Part shown: piece by piece, positions 9,346-17,753 of the stretch
Position numbering within the stretch: the stretch's first letter is position 1
Layout: every line of letters begins with the position of its first letter
From: an uncultured Lactococcus sp.
Lineage (GTDB): Bacteria > Bacillota > Bacilli > Lactobacillales > Streptococcaceae
NCBI RefSeq assembly: GCF_934191625.1
Contig: NZ_CAKPUG010000003.1
Coordinates: 62,001 to 126,000, forward strand
Direction of reading: 5' to 3'
DNA length: 64,000 nt
Notes under the pieces: model-generated
What the model was told of the DNA's origin: nothing
What the model saw: only the letters and a program-made list of their open reading frames with translations
The model's database searches: none
Made by a program: the position numbers and the translations under genes

Positions 9346-12300
9346 TTAAACTTCATCCTCTAGCCTTACAGAAATGACCTTAGAAACCCCTGCATCAGCC
9401 ATTGTCACACCATACATTGTACCCGCTGCTGCCATTGTCCCCCGACGATGTGTGACAACAATAAATTGGTTGGAGTTGTCAAAGTGATTCATATAATCTC
9501 CAAAACGTTTAACATTTGCTTCATCTAATGCTGCTTCTACCTCATCCAAAACTACAAATGGTACAGTTCTAACACGTAAAATTGCAAAAATTAAGGCTAG
9601 TGCAGTTAATGCTTTTTCCCCACCAGACATGAGATTCAGGCTGGCTAATTTTTTTCCTGGAGGTTGTACTTTGATCTCGACACCAGCTTCCAATAAATTC
9701 GTGCTGGTTAACTCAAGATTAGCTTCTCCTCCTGCAAACATTTGTGAAAAAGTTAATTGGAAACTTTCTCTAATTTGTTCAAACGTTGTCTTAAAGCGAA
9801 TTTCTACCTCTTCATTCATTTCTTGAATCGTCTCGAGTAGCATATTTTTAGCTTCTAAAAGATCATCTCGTTGTCCACTTAAAAATGCATGGCGTTGATG
9901 TACTTCCTCATACTGAGTTATTGCATCTAAATTAATTGGTCCGAGTGCACGAATTTGGCGTTCTAGTAAGCTTAGTTGTTGTTCTGCTTCCGAGAGATCT
10001 GCAAGTATTTTAGCATTTTTTCTCGCCTCATCAAAGCTCATTTCATATTCAGTAAAGAGGGTATTTTGGCGATTCTTTAGGAGTTTCTCTGATTGTTCAA
10101 TTCTTACTTCTAGACGCGCTTTTTGATTATTCAGTACTTGATTTTGCTCCAATAACTCACGATTTTGTTCTTCAAACTCTTCTGCTTGCGCTTGAAGATC
10201 GTCTCTCTCAAAGCGTAAGCTTACTAATTTCACATTAGCTTCTTGAAGTTTAGACTCAGTCTCTTTCAACTGTTGAGCATAGTGATTACGACTTGCTTCA
10301 TCTATTTGAGTTTGGCCAATTGCTTGAAGTTTAGCTTTTTCAGTACCTAGAACTTCATATTCTTGTGTTAAGCGTTCTTGCTCCGTTTGTGCAAACCGTA
10401 ATTCATTTTTTAAGCTAGTCAAAAGTAATTTCGTTTCATGATAGGCACTATTTTTCTGCTCTTTAAGGGTATTGAAACTTTGACTGTTAGACTTGACTTC
10501 TTCAAGTTGATTATCTAAAGACTGCTTGTCCTTAGCAATCTGAGACAACTGTTGTACCAGTTTATTGTTATTCTCTGATAATTCTTGCAGTGCTTGATGT
10601 GAAGCCGTATTTTCTGTAGCTGTAGCCAAGAACTGAAGATTTGCCTTTTGTTCTGACAATTGCTTAATCTGCAACTGTAAGCTTTGTTCCGCAAGACGTT
10701 TTTCTTGAATGTTGGAACGTAAAGCTTCAAGTTCATCACTCAAAGTTTGACGTGTGAGCTGTTGCTTTTGTAATTTGTCTTCGACTGCTTTTAGCTTAGC
10801 TTCTGCTAAAGCAATTACTTCAGTCAAATGCTCAATCTCTGTACTGGTAAAAGTTGTATTGTTTCGTTTTGCTGCACCACCTGAGTATGAGCCACCTGGA
10901 TTAATCTGCGTGCCATCCAAAGTTACAATACGGATAGTATAATTCATTGCACGCGCTATTTGGCTTGCATGTTCGGCTGTATCTACAATAGCGGTAGTTG
11001 CCAATAAACTTGACATTGCTCTTTGCAATCGTGGCTCAAAATTAACCAAGTTTATAGCAGTATCTATGAAACCTTCCATTGAAACTAGACGATCGTAGTT
11101 TCGAAACTCCCGAGGTTTAATCGTTGTGAGCGGAAGAAAAGTTGCTCTACCCAATCTTTTTTCTCTTAAATAGGCAATTGCTTTTTTCGCTGAATTTTCA
11201 TCTTCAACCACAATATTTTGGCTCCCGCCACCTAAAGCAATATCGATAGCTGTAGTATATTTTTTCTCAAAAGTTAAGAGATCGGCAACAACGCCAACAA
11301 TTCCACCAAGCGCAGCACTTTGTGTCATAACTGCACGTACACCTTGATATAGATTACTGTGGCTGTCACGAATATTTTCCATACTTGCAAGATTGGCTTT
11401 GTATTTGCTAAGCTGTTGCATCTGATCGTACATCAAATTTTGACCTTGACGCTCTGCTTCAACATATTTTGCCTCTGCTGCACTCTTTTCTTGTAATTCC
11501 TTTTCAAGTTCTTGAGCAGTTTGAGTGAGCGCTTCTAAAGCAGCTTCTGCTTCTGTAAGATCAGCAGAAATTGTTTGAAATTTTTCAGTGTTTTCTTTTG
11601 CATTCTCATCAGATTCTACTAAGCGACGTGAAATGTTTTCATATTCTGCCTTATTTTTAGTTAATTGATTCGAGAACTCTGCTTCTTGCTGTACTAATTG
11701 CAAATAGTCTTCACGCAGTTTCTCTGCTAAACTTTCTGGACTTTCAGCAAAACGTGACAGTTCTTTTTCTAACTGCTCAAGTTGTTCTTGTGCTTCATTC
11801 TCTTTCTCTTTGAGCTCTACTTTTTTCTTTTCCGATAATTTTTTCTTTTGAGAAACTTCTAGTATTTTTGCATCAAGCTCTTCAATACGCTCTTGACGTT
11901 CTGCAGCTGATTTTTGAGAAGATGACTTTTGCAGATCGAAAACTTCTATTTTATGCTGTAAATCCGACTTAAGTTCTGTTAAGGACAAGCTATCTTGCTG
12001 GATTCTTTCTTGTCCTTCTTCTACTTTCAGACGAGCTTTTTTAAGATTGGAGAGTTGTTCTTCATAGCTCTCTTGTTGACGTTTTAAAGTACTTAGCTGA
12101 GCTTCGACTGAACTTAAGTCTTGTTTCGCCTTTTCATATTTTTCCTTCTCGTCCAGAAGTTGAGCAACCAAAACAGAAAAAGCGAGTTCAGAACGTTGTA
12201 TCTCTAATTCTTGGAAACGCAAAGCTACATCACGCTGGGCACGCAATGGTGTTAATTGACCATTTAGCTCAAAGATAATGTCCTCGAGTCGGTCAAGATT

Positions 12301-12864
12301 ATCCTGTGTTGTTTGTAGTTTGCTTTCTGTTTCAGTCCGCCGTGTCTTGTATTTCAAAACACCTGCAGCTTCTTCAAAAATTGCCCGACGTTCTTCTGCT
12401 TTCGAATTGAAGACTGATTCGATACGTCCTTGGGAAATAATTGAAAGAGAGTCACGTCCTAAACCTGTATCAGTGAAAAGTTCATGAATATCTTTCAATC
12501 GGCATTTACGCCCATTAATCAAAAATTCCGAATCACCGTTACGATATAAGCGACGTGTAATAGTAACTTCTGCATCTTCTTCATAACCTGTAAGATACTG
12601 GTCTGCATTATCAAAAGTCACAATGACTTCAGTATAGTTCAACGCCTTACGCTTAGCTGTACCTGAAAAAATAACGTCCGGCATTTTCCCGCCACGAAGT
12701 GACTTAGCCGATTGCTCTCCTAGAGCCCAACGTAGGGCCTCAACAATATTTGACTTTCCTGATCCATTGGGGCCAACAACAGCTGTAACACCTTTGTCAA
12801 ATTCAATTTTCGTACGGTCAGCAAAAGACTTGAAGCCAACTATTTCCATTTTTTTAAGATACAT
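9346..12864 (-). CDS. smc: Chromosome segregation ATPase SMC
   Basis: An 1172-aa protein with the full SMC plan: Walker A GPNGSGKS at residues 31-38, two long coiled coils rich in Glu/Gln/Leu, a central hinge (about 500-660, with GGIVGVVADLL and the Gly-rich PGGSYSGGAA), and a C-terminal head with the signature LMSGGEKAL and Walker B PFVVLDEVEAALD. It forms the ring-shaped condensin with ScpA/ScpB. The start overlaps the end of rnc by 11 bases, the classical rnc-smc pair of Firmicutes. Length and motifs are normal. Confidence 0.97.
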   Translation of the reverse strand: MYLKKMEIVGFKSFADRTKIEFDKGVTAVVGPNGSGKSNIVEALRWALGEQSAKSLRGGKMPDVIFSGTAKRKALNYTEVIVTFDNADQYLTGYEEDAEVTITRRLYRNGDSEFLINGRKCRLKDIHELFTDTGLGRDSLSIISQGRIESVFNSKAEERRAIFEEAAGVLKYKTRRTETESKLQTTQDNLDRLEDIIFELNGQLTPLRAQRDVALRFQELEIQRSELAFSVLVAQLLDEKEKYEKAKQDLSSVEAQLSTLKRQQESYEEQLSNLKKARLKVEEGQERIQQDSLSLTELKSDLQHKIEVFDLQKSSSQKSAAERQERIEELDAKILEVSQKKKLSEKKKVELKEKENEAQEQLEQLEKELSRFAESPESLAEKLREDYLQLVQQEAEFSNQLTKNKAEYENISRRLVESDENAKENTEKFQTISADLTEAEAALEALTQTAQELEKELQEKSAAEAKYVEAERQGQNLMYDQMQQLSKYKANLASMENIRDSHSNLYQGVRAVMTQSAALGGIVGVVADLLTFEKKYTTAIDIALGGGSQNIVVEDENSAKKAIAYLREKRLGRATFLPLTTIKPREFRNYDRLVSMEGFIDTAINLVNFEPRLQRAMSSLLATTAIVDTAEHASQIARAMNYTIRIVTLDGTQINPGGSYSGGAAKRNNTTFTSTEIEHLTEVIALAEAKLKAVEDKLQKQQLTRQTLSDELEALRSNIQEKRLAEQSLQLQIKQLSEQKANLQFLATATENTASHQALQELSENNNKLVQQLSQIAKDKQSLDNQLEEVKSNSQSFNTLKEQKNSAYHETKLLLTSLKNELRFAQTEQERLTQEYEVLGTEKAKLQAIGQTQIDEASRNHYAQQLKETESKLQEANVKLVSLRFERDDLQAQAEEFEEQNRELLEQNQVLNNQKARLEVRIEQSEKLLKNRQNTLFTEYEMSFDEARKNAKILADLSEAEQQLSLLERQIRALGPINLDAITQYEEVHQRHAFLSGQRDDLLEAKNMLLETIQEMNEEVEIRFKTTFEQIRESFQLTFSQMFAGGEANLELTSTNLLEAGVEIKVQPPGKKLASLNLMSGGEKALTALALIFAILRVRTVPFVVLDEVEAALDEANVKRFGDYMNHFDNSNQFIVVTHRRGTMAAAGTMYGVTMADAGVSKVISVRLEDEV

Positions 12865-13549
12865 GAATCTGACCTTTTATTGCATTTTCCGCTGCTTTTT
12901 GTTCCGCAACTTTCTTTGATTTTCCTCGCCCGCGTCCAAGCTCTTTTCCATTATTGTAAACTGCTGCAACAAACTCACGCGCGTGTGCTGGACCCGTTTC
13001 TTCCAGAATCTTATACTCAATGATTGTCTCACCATCAATTTGCAGAACTTCTTGTAAGTTTGTCTTATAATCAATGACTTTGAAATAATCGTCAGCCTTT
13101 ACATGTGGGATAACAACTCTATTTATAAATCGACGTACTTCTTCCATACCTGCGTCTAAAAAAAGAGCACCTAAAAAAGCTTCAAAGAGGTTTTCCAGAT
13201 TTGTATCACGATTACGTCCACCTGTTTTTTCTTCACCGTTACCTAATCTTAAAAAACGTCCAAACTCACATTGACGTGAAAAATTAGCTAAAGATTCTGT
13301 GCGGACAATGCTAGAACGCATCTTCGATAATTCACCTTCAAGTTTATCTGGATATGTACGATAAAGATATTCTGAGATGATTAAAGACAGAGCGACGTCT
13401 CCCAAAAACTCCAAACGTTCATTGTTTGCAACCTTTGGGAGGCGTTCTTCATTCGTGTAGCTCGAGTGAGTAAAAGCTATTTTTAACAATTCTTCATCAG
13501 CAAATTTTATACCAAATTCATTTTTAAGCTTAGTTTGAAGCTCAAACAT
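12854..13549 (-). CDS. rnc: Ribonuclease III
   Basis: A 231-aa double-strand-specific endoribonuclease acting in rRNA processing and mRNA decay. The catalytic domain (residues 1-150) has the signature NNERLEFLGDVALSL at about 41-55, with the second acidic cluster NLFEAFLGALFLD at about 117-129. The C-terminal double-stranded-RNA-binding domain (about 158-228) ends with the KKVAEQKAAENAI helix. An extended -10 promoter (TGGTATAAT, hexamer at 13585-13590) and an AGGAGG-like site lie upstream. Translationally coupled to smc. Confidence 0.96.
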   Translation of the reverse strand: MFELQTKLKNEFGIKFADEELLKIAFTHSSYTNEERLPKVANNERLEFLGDVALSLIISEYLYRTYPDKLEGELSKMRSSIVRTESLANFSRQCEFGRFLRLGNGEEKTGGRNRDTNLENLFEAFLGALFLDAGMEEVRRFINRVVIPHVKADDYFKVIDYKTNLQEVLQIDGETIIEYKILEETGPAHAREFVAAVYNNGKELGRGRGKSKKVAEQKAAENAIKGQIHVS

Positions 13550-13620
13550 AAAAATTCCTCCTAAATTTTATTATTAACTTAGCTATTATACCAAATTTTT
13601 GTATCTTTTTGGTGTAGATT

Positions 13621-13653
13621 ACAAAGAAAAGAGCTTGCTAAAGCAAACTCTTT
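13621..13653 (-). terminator. Rho-independent terminator upstream of rnc
   Basis: Minus-strand stem AAAGAGTTTGC / GCAAGCTCTTT with loop TTTA, followed by TCTTTGT. It ends the 129-aa membrane protein gene. Confidence 0.75.
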
Positions 13654-14042
13654 CACACACTATCCATACGTGCCAATACAAAGGCTAGAACGAAACAGAG
13701 CCCTAAAGGTAGAGCTACTACCAACACGTATAAATTTAGCATTGAAATTAGTATATAGAAACATCCAATAACTAATTGATAAAGTTGCCATATCCCACCT
13801 GTAGGACGATCCATGCGAATAAAGGCGACCCAATTCACAATCATGATTGACATAACGATGACAAACACTAAAGCAAAAAGTTTCAATAGAAAAAGACCAC
13901 TGTGCCCTGCAATGGACAGAGTCACTTCTAAATCTTTTTCTTCCCAATTAATTGTGAATCGAATAAAGGCAAACATCATTAATACAGCAATAAGGGTTGT
14001 GAAAACACTCCCGATCAAGGCACAAATTTTCGCTCGTTTCAT
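13653..14042 (-). CDS. Small four-helix membrane protein, function unknown
   Basis: A 129-aa protein with four predicted helices (about residues 6-28, 48-74, 85-105, 107-126) and a short acidic outer loop (EEKDLEVTLS). A tight C-terminal pair with the loop YVLVVALPLG suggests a DUF4064-like small membrane protein, but I do not recognise the family with confidence. The ribosome site is GGAG, seven bases before ATG. It stands alone between pta and rnc, with its own terminator. Confidence 0.6.
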   Translation of the reverse strand: MKRAKICALIGSVFTTLIAVLMMFAFIRFTINWEEKDLEVTLSIAGHSGLFLLKLFALVFVIVMSIMIVNWVAFIRMDRPTGGIWQLYQLVIGCFYILISMLNLYVLVVALPLGLCFVLAFVLARMDSV

Positions 14043-14213
14043 CTTTTCTCCGTTATTTTGATGACTGTATTTTATAACTATAAGCTTAAATTAACACTAA
14101 AGGAGCAAGATATTCTAATAGAGAAATACAGTTCCCCTGAAAGTCCTCTACGTTTTCCCATCAAACTCATCATCTTTTTGTCAAAATGATCATCACACAT
14201 AAAGTAAATCATT

Positions 14214-14250
14214 GATAATAAAAAATCACAACATTTAGTCATGATTTTTT
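14214..14250 (-). terminator. Rho-independent terminator of pta
   Basis: Minus-strand stem AAAAATCA / TGATTTTT with a 13-base loop and a T-rich tail, 12 bases past the pta stop codon. Confidence 0.75.
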
Positions 14251-14261
14251 AAACTCATATA

Positions 14262-15242
14262 TTATTTAAGTGCTTGGGCAGCAGTAATAATAGCAAGTTT
14301 ATAAACATCTTCTTCATTACTTCCACGAGAAAGGTCAGAGATAGGTGCGTTCAAGCCTTGCAAGATTGGTCCAATTGCTTCAAAGTTTCCTAAACGTTGA
14401 GCAATTTTGTAGCCAATATTACCAGATTGGATATCTGGGAAGATAAAGACATTGGAACGTCCTGCCACTGAACTGTCTGGTGATTTTTGACGGGCAACTG
14501 CTGGAGAGAATGCGGCATCAAATTGAAGCTCACCATCAATATCAAGTTCAGGATGTGCTTCTTTTGCCAAAGCAGTTGCTTCAACAACTTTTGTCACATC
14601 TTCAGATTTACCTGAACCTTTTGTTGAGAATGAAAGCATGGCAACTTTTGGTTCAATATCAAAGAGTTTCGCTGTTTCAGCAGAAGCTACAGCAATATCT
14701 GCTAAGGTATTTGCATCTGGATCAATATTAATCGCACAATCAGCAAAAATATATTTTTCATTATCATCACGGCCACGAACCATGATAAATGCACCTGATA
14801 CTGATTTCACACCTGGTTTAGTTTTAATAATTTGTAAGGCAGGACGGACAGTGTCAGCAGTTGAATGAACTGCTCCTGAAACCATACCATCAGCGATACC
14901 CATATGTACAAGCATTGTTCCAAAATAGTTTGAATCTTTCAAAATTTCGCGCGCTTGCTCTTCTGTTACTTTACCTTTACGACGTTCAACAAAAATTTCC
15001 ACCATTTTCTCGAAACGTTCACAGTTCAATGGATCGTAGATTTGAAAACCATCTGGATTAATTCCACGTGAGATTAAAGTACCTGTTACTTCAGAGATAT
15101 TACCAATAAATACTGGGGTAATCAATTTATCTGCGTAAAGACGGTTAGCTGCGCCTAATACACGTGCATCTGTTCCTTCTGGAAATACGATTTGTAGACC
15201 TTTTCCAGAAATTTTTTGTTTGAGCGATTCAAAGAGTTCCAT
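14262..15242 (-). CDS. pta: Phosphate acetyltransferase
   Basis: A 326-aa enzyme converting acetyl-CoA and phosphate into acetyl phosphate, the first step of acetate fermentation. Its length is the short form usual in Gram-positives, without the N-terminal DRTGG extension of enteric Pta. Family features include VFPEGTDARVLGAA near the N-terminus, the MVSGAVHSTADTVRPALQ block (about 120-137), the core VAMLSFSTKGSG, and the C-terminal QGLNAPISDLSRGS motif. An extended -10 TGATATAAT (hexamer at 15280-15285) lies 38 bases upstream of the ATG, with a GGAAG ribosome site. Monocistronic between two terminators. Confidence 0.96.
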   Translation of the reverse strand: MELFESLKQKISGKGLQIVFPEGTDARVLGAANRLYADKLITPVFIGNISEVTGTLISRGINPDGFQIYDPLNCERFEKMVEIFVERRKGKVTEEQAREILKDSNYFGTMLVHMGIADGMVSGAVHSTADTVRPALQIIKTKPGVKSVSGAFIMVRGRDDNEKYIFADCAINIDPDANTLADIAVASAETAKLFDIEPKVAMLSFSTKGSGKSEDVTKVVEATALAKEAHPELDIDGELQFDAAFSPAVARQKSPDSSVAGRSNVFIFPDIQSGNIGYKIAQRLGNFEAIGPILQGLNAPISDLSRGSNEEDVYKLAIITAAQALK

Positions 15243-15374
15243 AATACTTCCTTTTACTATTTTTAGAATTTCAATATTGATTATATCACAATGTCACAAA
15301 AATACCTACTTATGTAACCGTTTTTTTAGTATTATGGAAAGATAAGGACCTTCTGTACATTCTCCTTTACCATA

Positions 15375-15400
15375 CAAAAAAAACAATCTTACGATTGTTT
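15375..15400 (-). terminator. Rho-independent terminator of udk
   Basis: Minus-strand stem AAACAATC / GATTGTTT, loop GTAA, followed by eight T. It directly abuts the udk stop codon. Confidence 0.8.
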
Positions 15401-16024
15401 TTACTCTCCATGTAAAATACTGGCAATTTTTGTAGTTAAGATATCTACACCAACCGTATTTGAAACACCTTCTGGAATAATGACATCCGCATATCGTTTC
15501 GTTGGTTCAATAAATTGGTGATACATCGGTTTCACAGCATCCATATATTGTGTAATAACAGAATCTAAAGTACGACCACGTTCTTCAATATCGCGACGGA
15601 TGCGACGTAAAATGCGGACATCATCATCGGTATCTACGAATACCTTAATATCCATCAATTTGCGCAGCTTTTCATTTTCTAAAACCAAGATACCTTCCAC
15701 AATCAAGACATCTACAGGTTCTTGACGGTAAGTTTTCTCACTACGTGTATGATTGGCATAATCATACGTCGGAATATCAACAGCCCGACCATTTTGCAAC
15801 TCTTTTAATTGAGCAATCAGGTAGTCAGTATCAAAAGCCAATGGATGGTCATAGTTTGTTTTTGTACGTTCTTCAAATGTCAATTGTGATTGATCTTTAT
15901 AGTAACTATCATGTTCAATCATAGCAATATTTTCATCTTTAAACATAGATAAAATAGCTTGAGACACGCTGGTTTTCCCACTTGCTGAGCCACCTGTTAC
16001 ACCGATAATCAATGGTTTTTTCAA
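15401..16024 (-). CDS. udk: Uridine kinase
   Basis: A 207-aa enzyme phosphorylating uridine and cytidine to UMP/CMP in pyrimidine salvage. The P-loop [12 protein letters not shown] is at residues 8-19; the substrate-binding segment EHDSYYKDQ follows at about 37-45, with the DHPLAFD motif at about 60. The lid region contains [12 protein letters not shown]. Length is normal. Monocistronic, ended by a strong hairpin. Confidence 0.95.
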   Translation of the reverse strand: MKKPLIIGVTGGSASGKTSVSQAILSMFKDENIAMIEHDSYYKDQSQLTFEERTKTNYDHPLAFDTDYLIAQLKELQNGRAVDIPTYDYANHTRSEKTYRQEPVDVLIVEGILVLENEKLRKLMDIKVFVDTDDDVRILRRIRRDIEERGRTLDSVITQYMDAVKPMYHQFIEPTKRYADVIIPEGVSNTVGVDILTTKIASILHGE

Positions 16025-16269
16025 AATTACTTCTCCATATTGTATGTATCCATTATCACATCAAAGTTCTTACGGATATTATGTTATTCTACCTATTTTA
16101 TCATAAATCAGAAACAGCTTCAGCTCTAAAAATTATTACAAACAATCTTTCTTATCATTTAAAAAATTTAGTAACTCGGATTTCAATGATTTTACATAAG
16201 TTTTAAATGAGTTTTATCAAAAAATTTGCTATAATGGTTTTAATAAATTTTTGATAGGAAAAGGGGTGT

Positions 16270-17265
16270 ATGATGCTTAAACTTGGAATTATCGGTACTG
16301 GGTGGATTAGTGGATCTTTTGTCGAAGCTGCCCATCTCACAAAAAAATATAGTCTTGAGGCTGTTTACTCACGTAATCTTGAGAGTGCAGTATCTTTCAC
16401 AGAAGACTTCGATGACATTGAACTTTACGATGATTTAGATGATTTTTTCAAACATGATCTAGATATTATCTATATCGCAAGCCCAAATGCTATTCATTTT
16501 GAACAAGCTAAAGCTGCTATTTTAGCAGGTAACAACATCATTGTTGAAAAGCCTGCATTTTCGAACCCAGAAGAATTAGCGGAAATTATCAAGTTAGCGG
16601 ATGAAAACAACGTTCTCTTTTTTGAGGCTGCTCGTAACATCCATGAGCAAGCTTTTGAAACTATCAACTTATTTTTAGCAGATAAAAAAATAGTTGGGGC
16701 TGATTTTACCTATTCAAAATACTCTTCGAAAATGCCTGCCCTACTGTCGGGAAAACTTCCCAATAAATTCAATAGTAAATTTTCTGGTGGCCTACTCGCG
16801 GACTTAGGAGTTTATCTCCTCTATGCAGCCGTTTATTGGTTTGATAAACCTCACTCTGCTTGCTATGATGCAGTCATTCTTCCAAGTGGTGTGGATATTT
16901 CTGGTATCGGAAGCTTAGATTATGGCGATTTTAAAGTTGCAGTCAAATGTGCTGGTAACCTCACAAGCTATCTCTCAAGTGAAATTTATACAGATGAAGG
17001 TACTTTGATTTTAGATGGAGTAAATGCTATAACTTCGGCGAAATTTATACGCTTTGATGGAAGCAAAGAAGTCATCAAAGTTACAACACCAAAACATTCA
17101 CTCTTTGATGAAGCCCTTCATTTTGCTGAGATTATCGAAACTATTTCAACTCCTGCTGCTCGCTCACTCTACAAAGATTTGCATCAGTTGGCACAAGATG
17201 TTTCCGAAACAAGTTATATGATGCGACAAAGTGCAGGAATCGTCTTTGAAGCTGATAAAAAATAA
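16270..17265 (+). CDS. Gfo/Idh/MocA-family NAD(P)-dependent oxidoreductase
   Basis: A 331-aa dehydrogenase-like protein: Rossmann fold with GIIGTGWISG at residues 5-14, the EKPAFSNPEE segment (the usual EKP motif with the catalytic-site Lys) at about 96-105, and a C-terminal alpha/beta substrate domain with SGGLLADLGVYLLY, the position of the family's G-G-x-x-D-x-G-x-H motif, here with Tyr-Leu in place of His. Substrate unknown; a sugar or inositol derivative is the family norm. The -10 (TGCTATAAT) lies about 40 bases upstream; ribosome site AAAGGGG. A tRNA-Arg follows after 33 bases with no promoter seen between. Confidence 0.85.
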   Translation: MMLKLGIIGTGWISGSFVEAAHLTKKYSLEAVYSRNLESAVSFTEDFDDIELYDDLDDFFKHDLDIIYIASPNAIHFEQAKAAILAGNNIIVEKPAFSNPEELAEIIKLADENNVLFFEAARNIHEQAFETINLFLADKKIVGADFTYSKYSSKMPALLSGKLPNKFNSKFSGGLLADLGVYLLYAAVYWFDKPHSACYDAVILPSGVDISGIGSLDYGDFKVAVKCAGNLTSYLSSEIYTDEGTLILDGVNAITSAKFIRFDGSKEVIKVTTPKHSLFDEALHFAEIIETISTPAARSLYKDLHQLAQDVSETSYMMRQSAGIVFEADKK

Positions 17266-17298
17266 TACGTAATCTTTGACTCCTCCTCGGAGTCTTCT

Positions 17299-17371
17299 GA
17301 TCCCTTAGTTAAATTGGATATAACCCGGACCTCCTAAGTCTGAATCGCCAGTTCGAACCTGGCAGGGATCA
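17299..17371 (+). tRNA. tRNA-Arg (anticodon CCT)
   Basis: Acceptor stem GATCCCT/AGGGATC, T arm GCCAGTTCGAACCTGGC, anticodon stem CGGAC/GTCTG with loop CTCCTAA, giving anticodon CCT for AGG codons. The 3' CCA is not encoded. A small GACTCC/GGAGTC hairpin (17278-17294) sits just upstream, and no promoter fits in the 33 bases after the oxidoreductase gene, so the tRNA is probably processed from that transcript. Confidence 0.93.
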
Positions 17372-17373
17372 TC

Positions 17374-17403
17374 AAAAAAAGCTTCTTTAAGGAAGCTTTT
17401 TTT
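17374..17403. terminator. Bidirectional terminator between two convergent tRNA genes
   Basis: Near-perfect inverted repeat AAAAAAGCTTC / GAAGCTTTTTT with runs of A and T on either side, usable on both strands. Confidence 0.85.
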
Positions 17404-17441
17404 CTTTGCTCTTATTCAATTAAAACAGAAACCCTATATAA

Positions 17442-17529
17442 AGGAGAATATGGGATTCGAACCCATGCGCGGTTTTACCCACCTATACACTTTCCAAGCG
17501 TACCTCTTCAGCCTCTTGAGTAATTCTCC
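17442..17529 (-). tRNA. tRNA-Ser (anticodon GGA)
   Basis: Minus strand: acceptor GGAGAAT/ATTCTCC, T arm with GGGTTCGAATCCC, a long class II variable arm, and anticodon loop TTGGAAA, giving GGA for UCC/UCU codons. The 3' CCA is not encoded. An extended -10 promoter (TGGTATAAT, hexamer at 17558-17563) precedes it. Confidence 0.93.
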
Positions 17530-17611
17530 AAATGATGCTTATCAATTTTCAAAATATATTATACCATATCCTCTACCAAAAATGCTAGTTTAGGTGTGAT
17601 TTGTTCTCACG

Positions 17612-17646
17612 AAAATAAAAAACTCTTCCACATAAGGTGGAAGAGT
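17612..17646 (-). terminator. Rho-independent terminator of the oleate hydratase gene
   Basis: Minus-strand 10-bp stem ACTCTTCCAC / GTGGAAGAGT with loop CTTAT, followed by TTTTTATTTT. About 110 bases past the stop codon at 17754; nothing convincing is encoded between. Confidence 0.85.
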
Positions 17647-17753
17647 AGGAGTTTTATGAAAAAATTTTATTGGAATAAATGTATTATACTGTTCAATTCT
17701 TAAAAGGAGCTCAAGCCAAAATAAACTGAAACAGAAACGCACTTTTATTTCTT

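Noticed and set aside
14480..14868. Two overlapping plus-strand frames across pta
   Set aside because: They are mirror frames of a conserved enzyme, rich in Gln/Leu or Ser, without ribosome sites.
17656..17703. 15-residue plus-strand frame (MKKFYW...) with AGGAG four bases upstream
   Set aside because: The AGGAG is part of the sequence beside the oleate hydratase terminator. No promoter is seen, and such a short frame is expected by chance; conservation would be needed.
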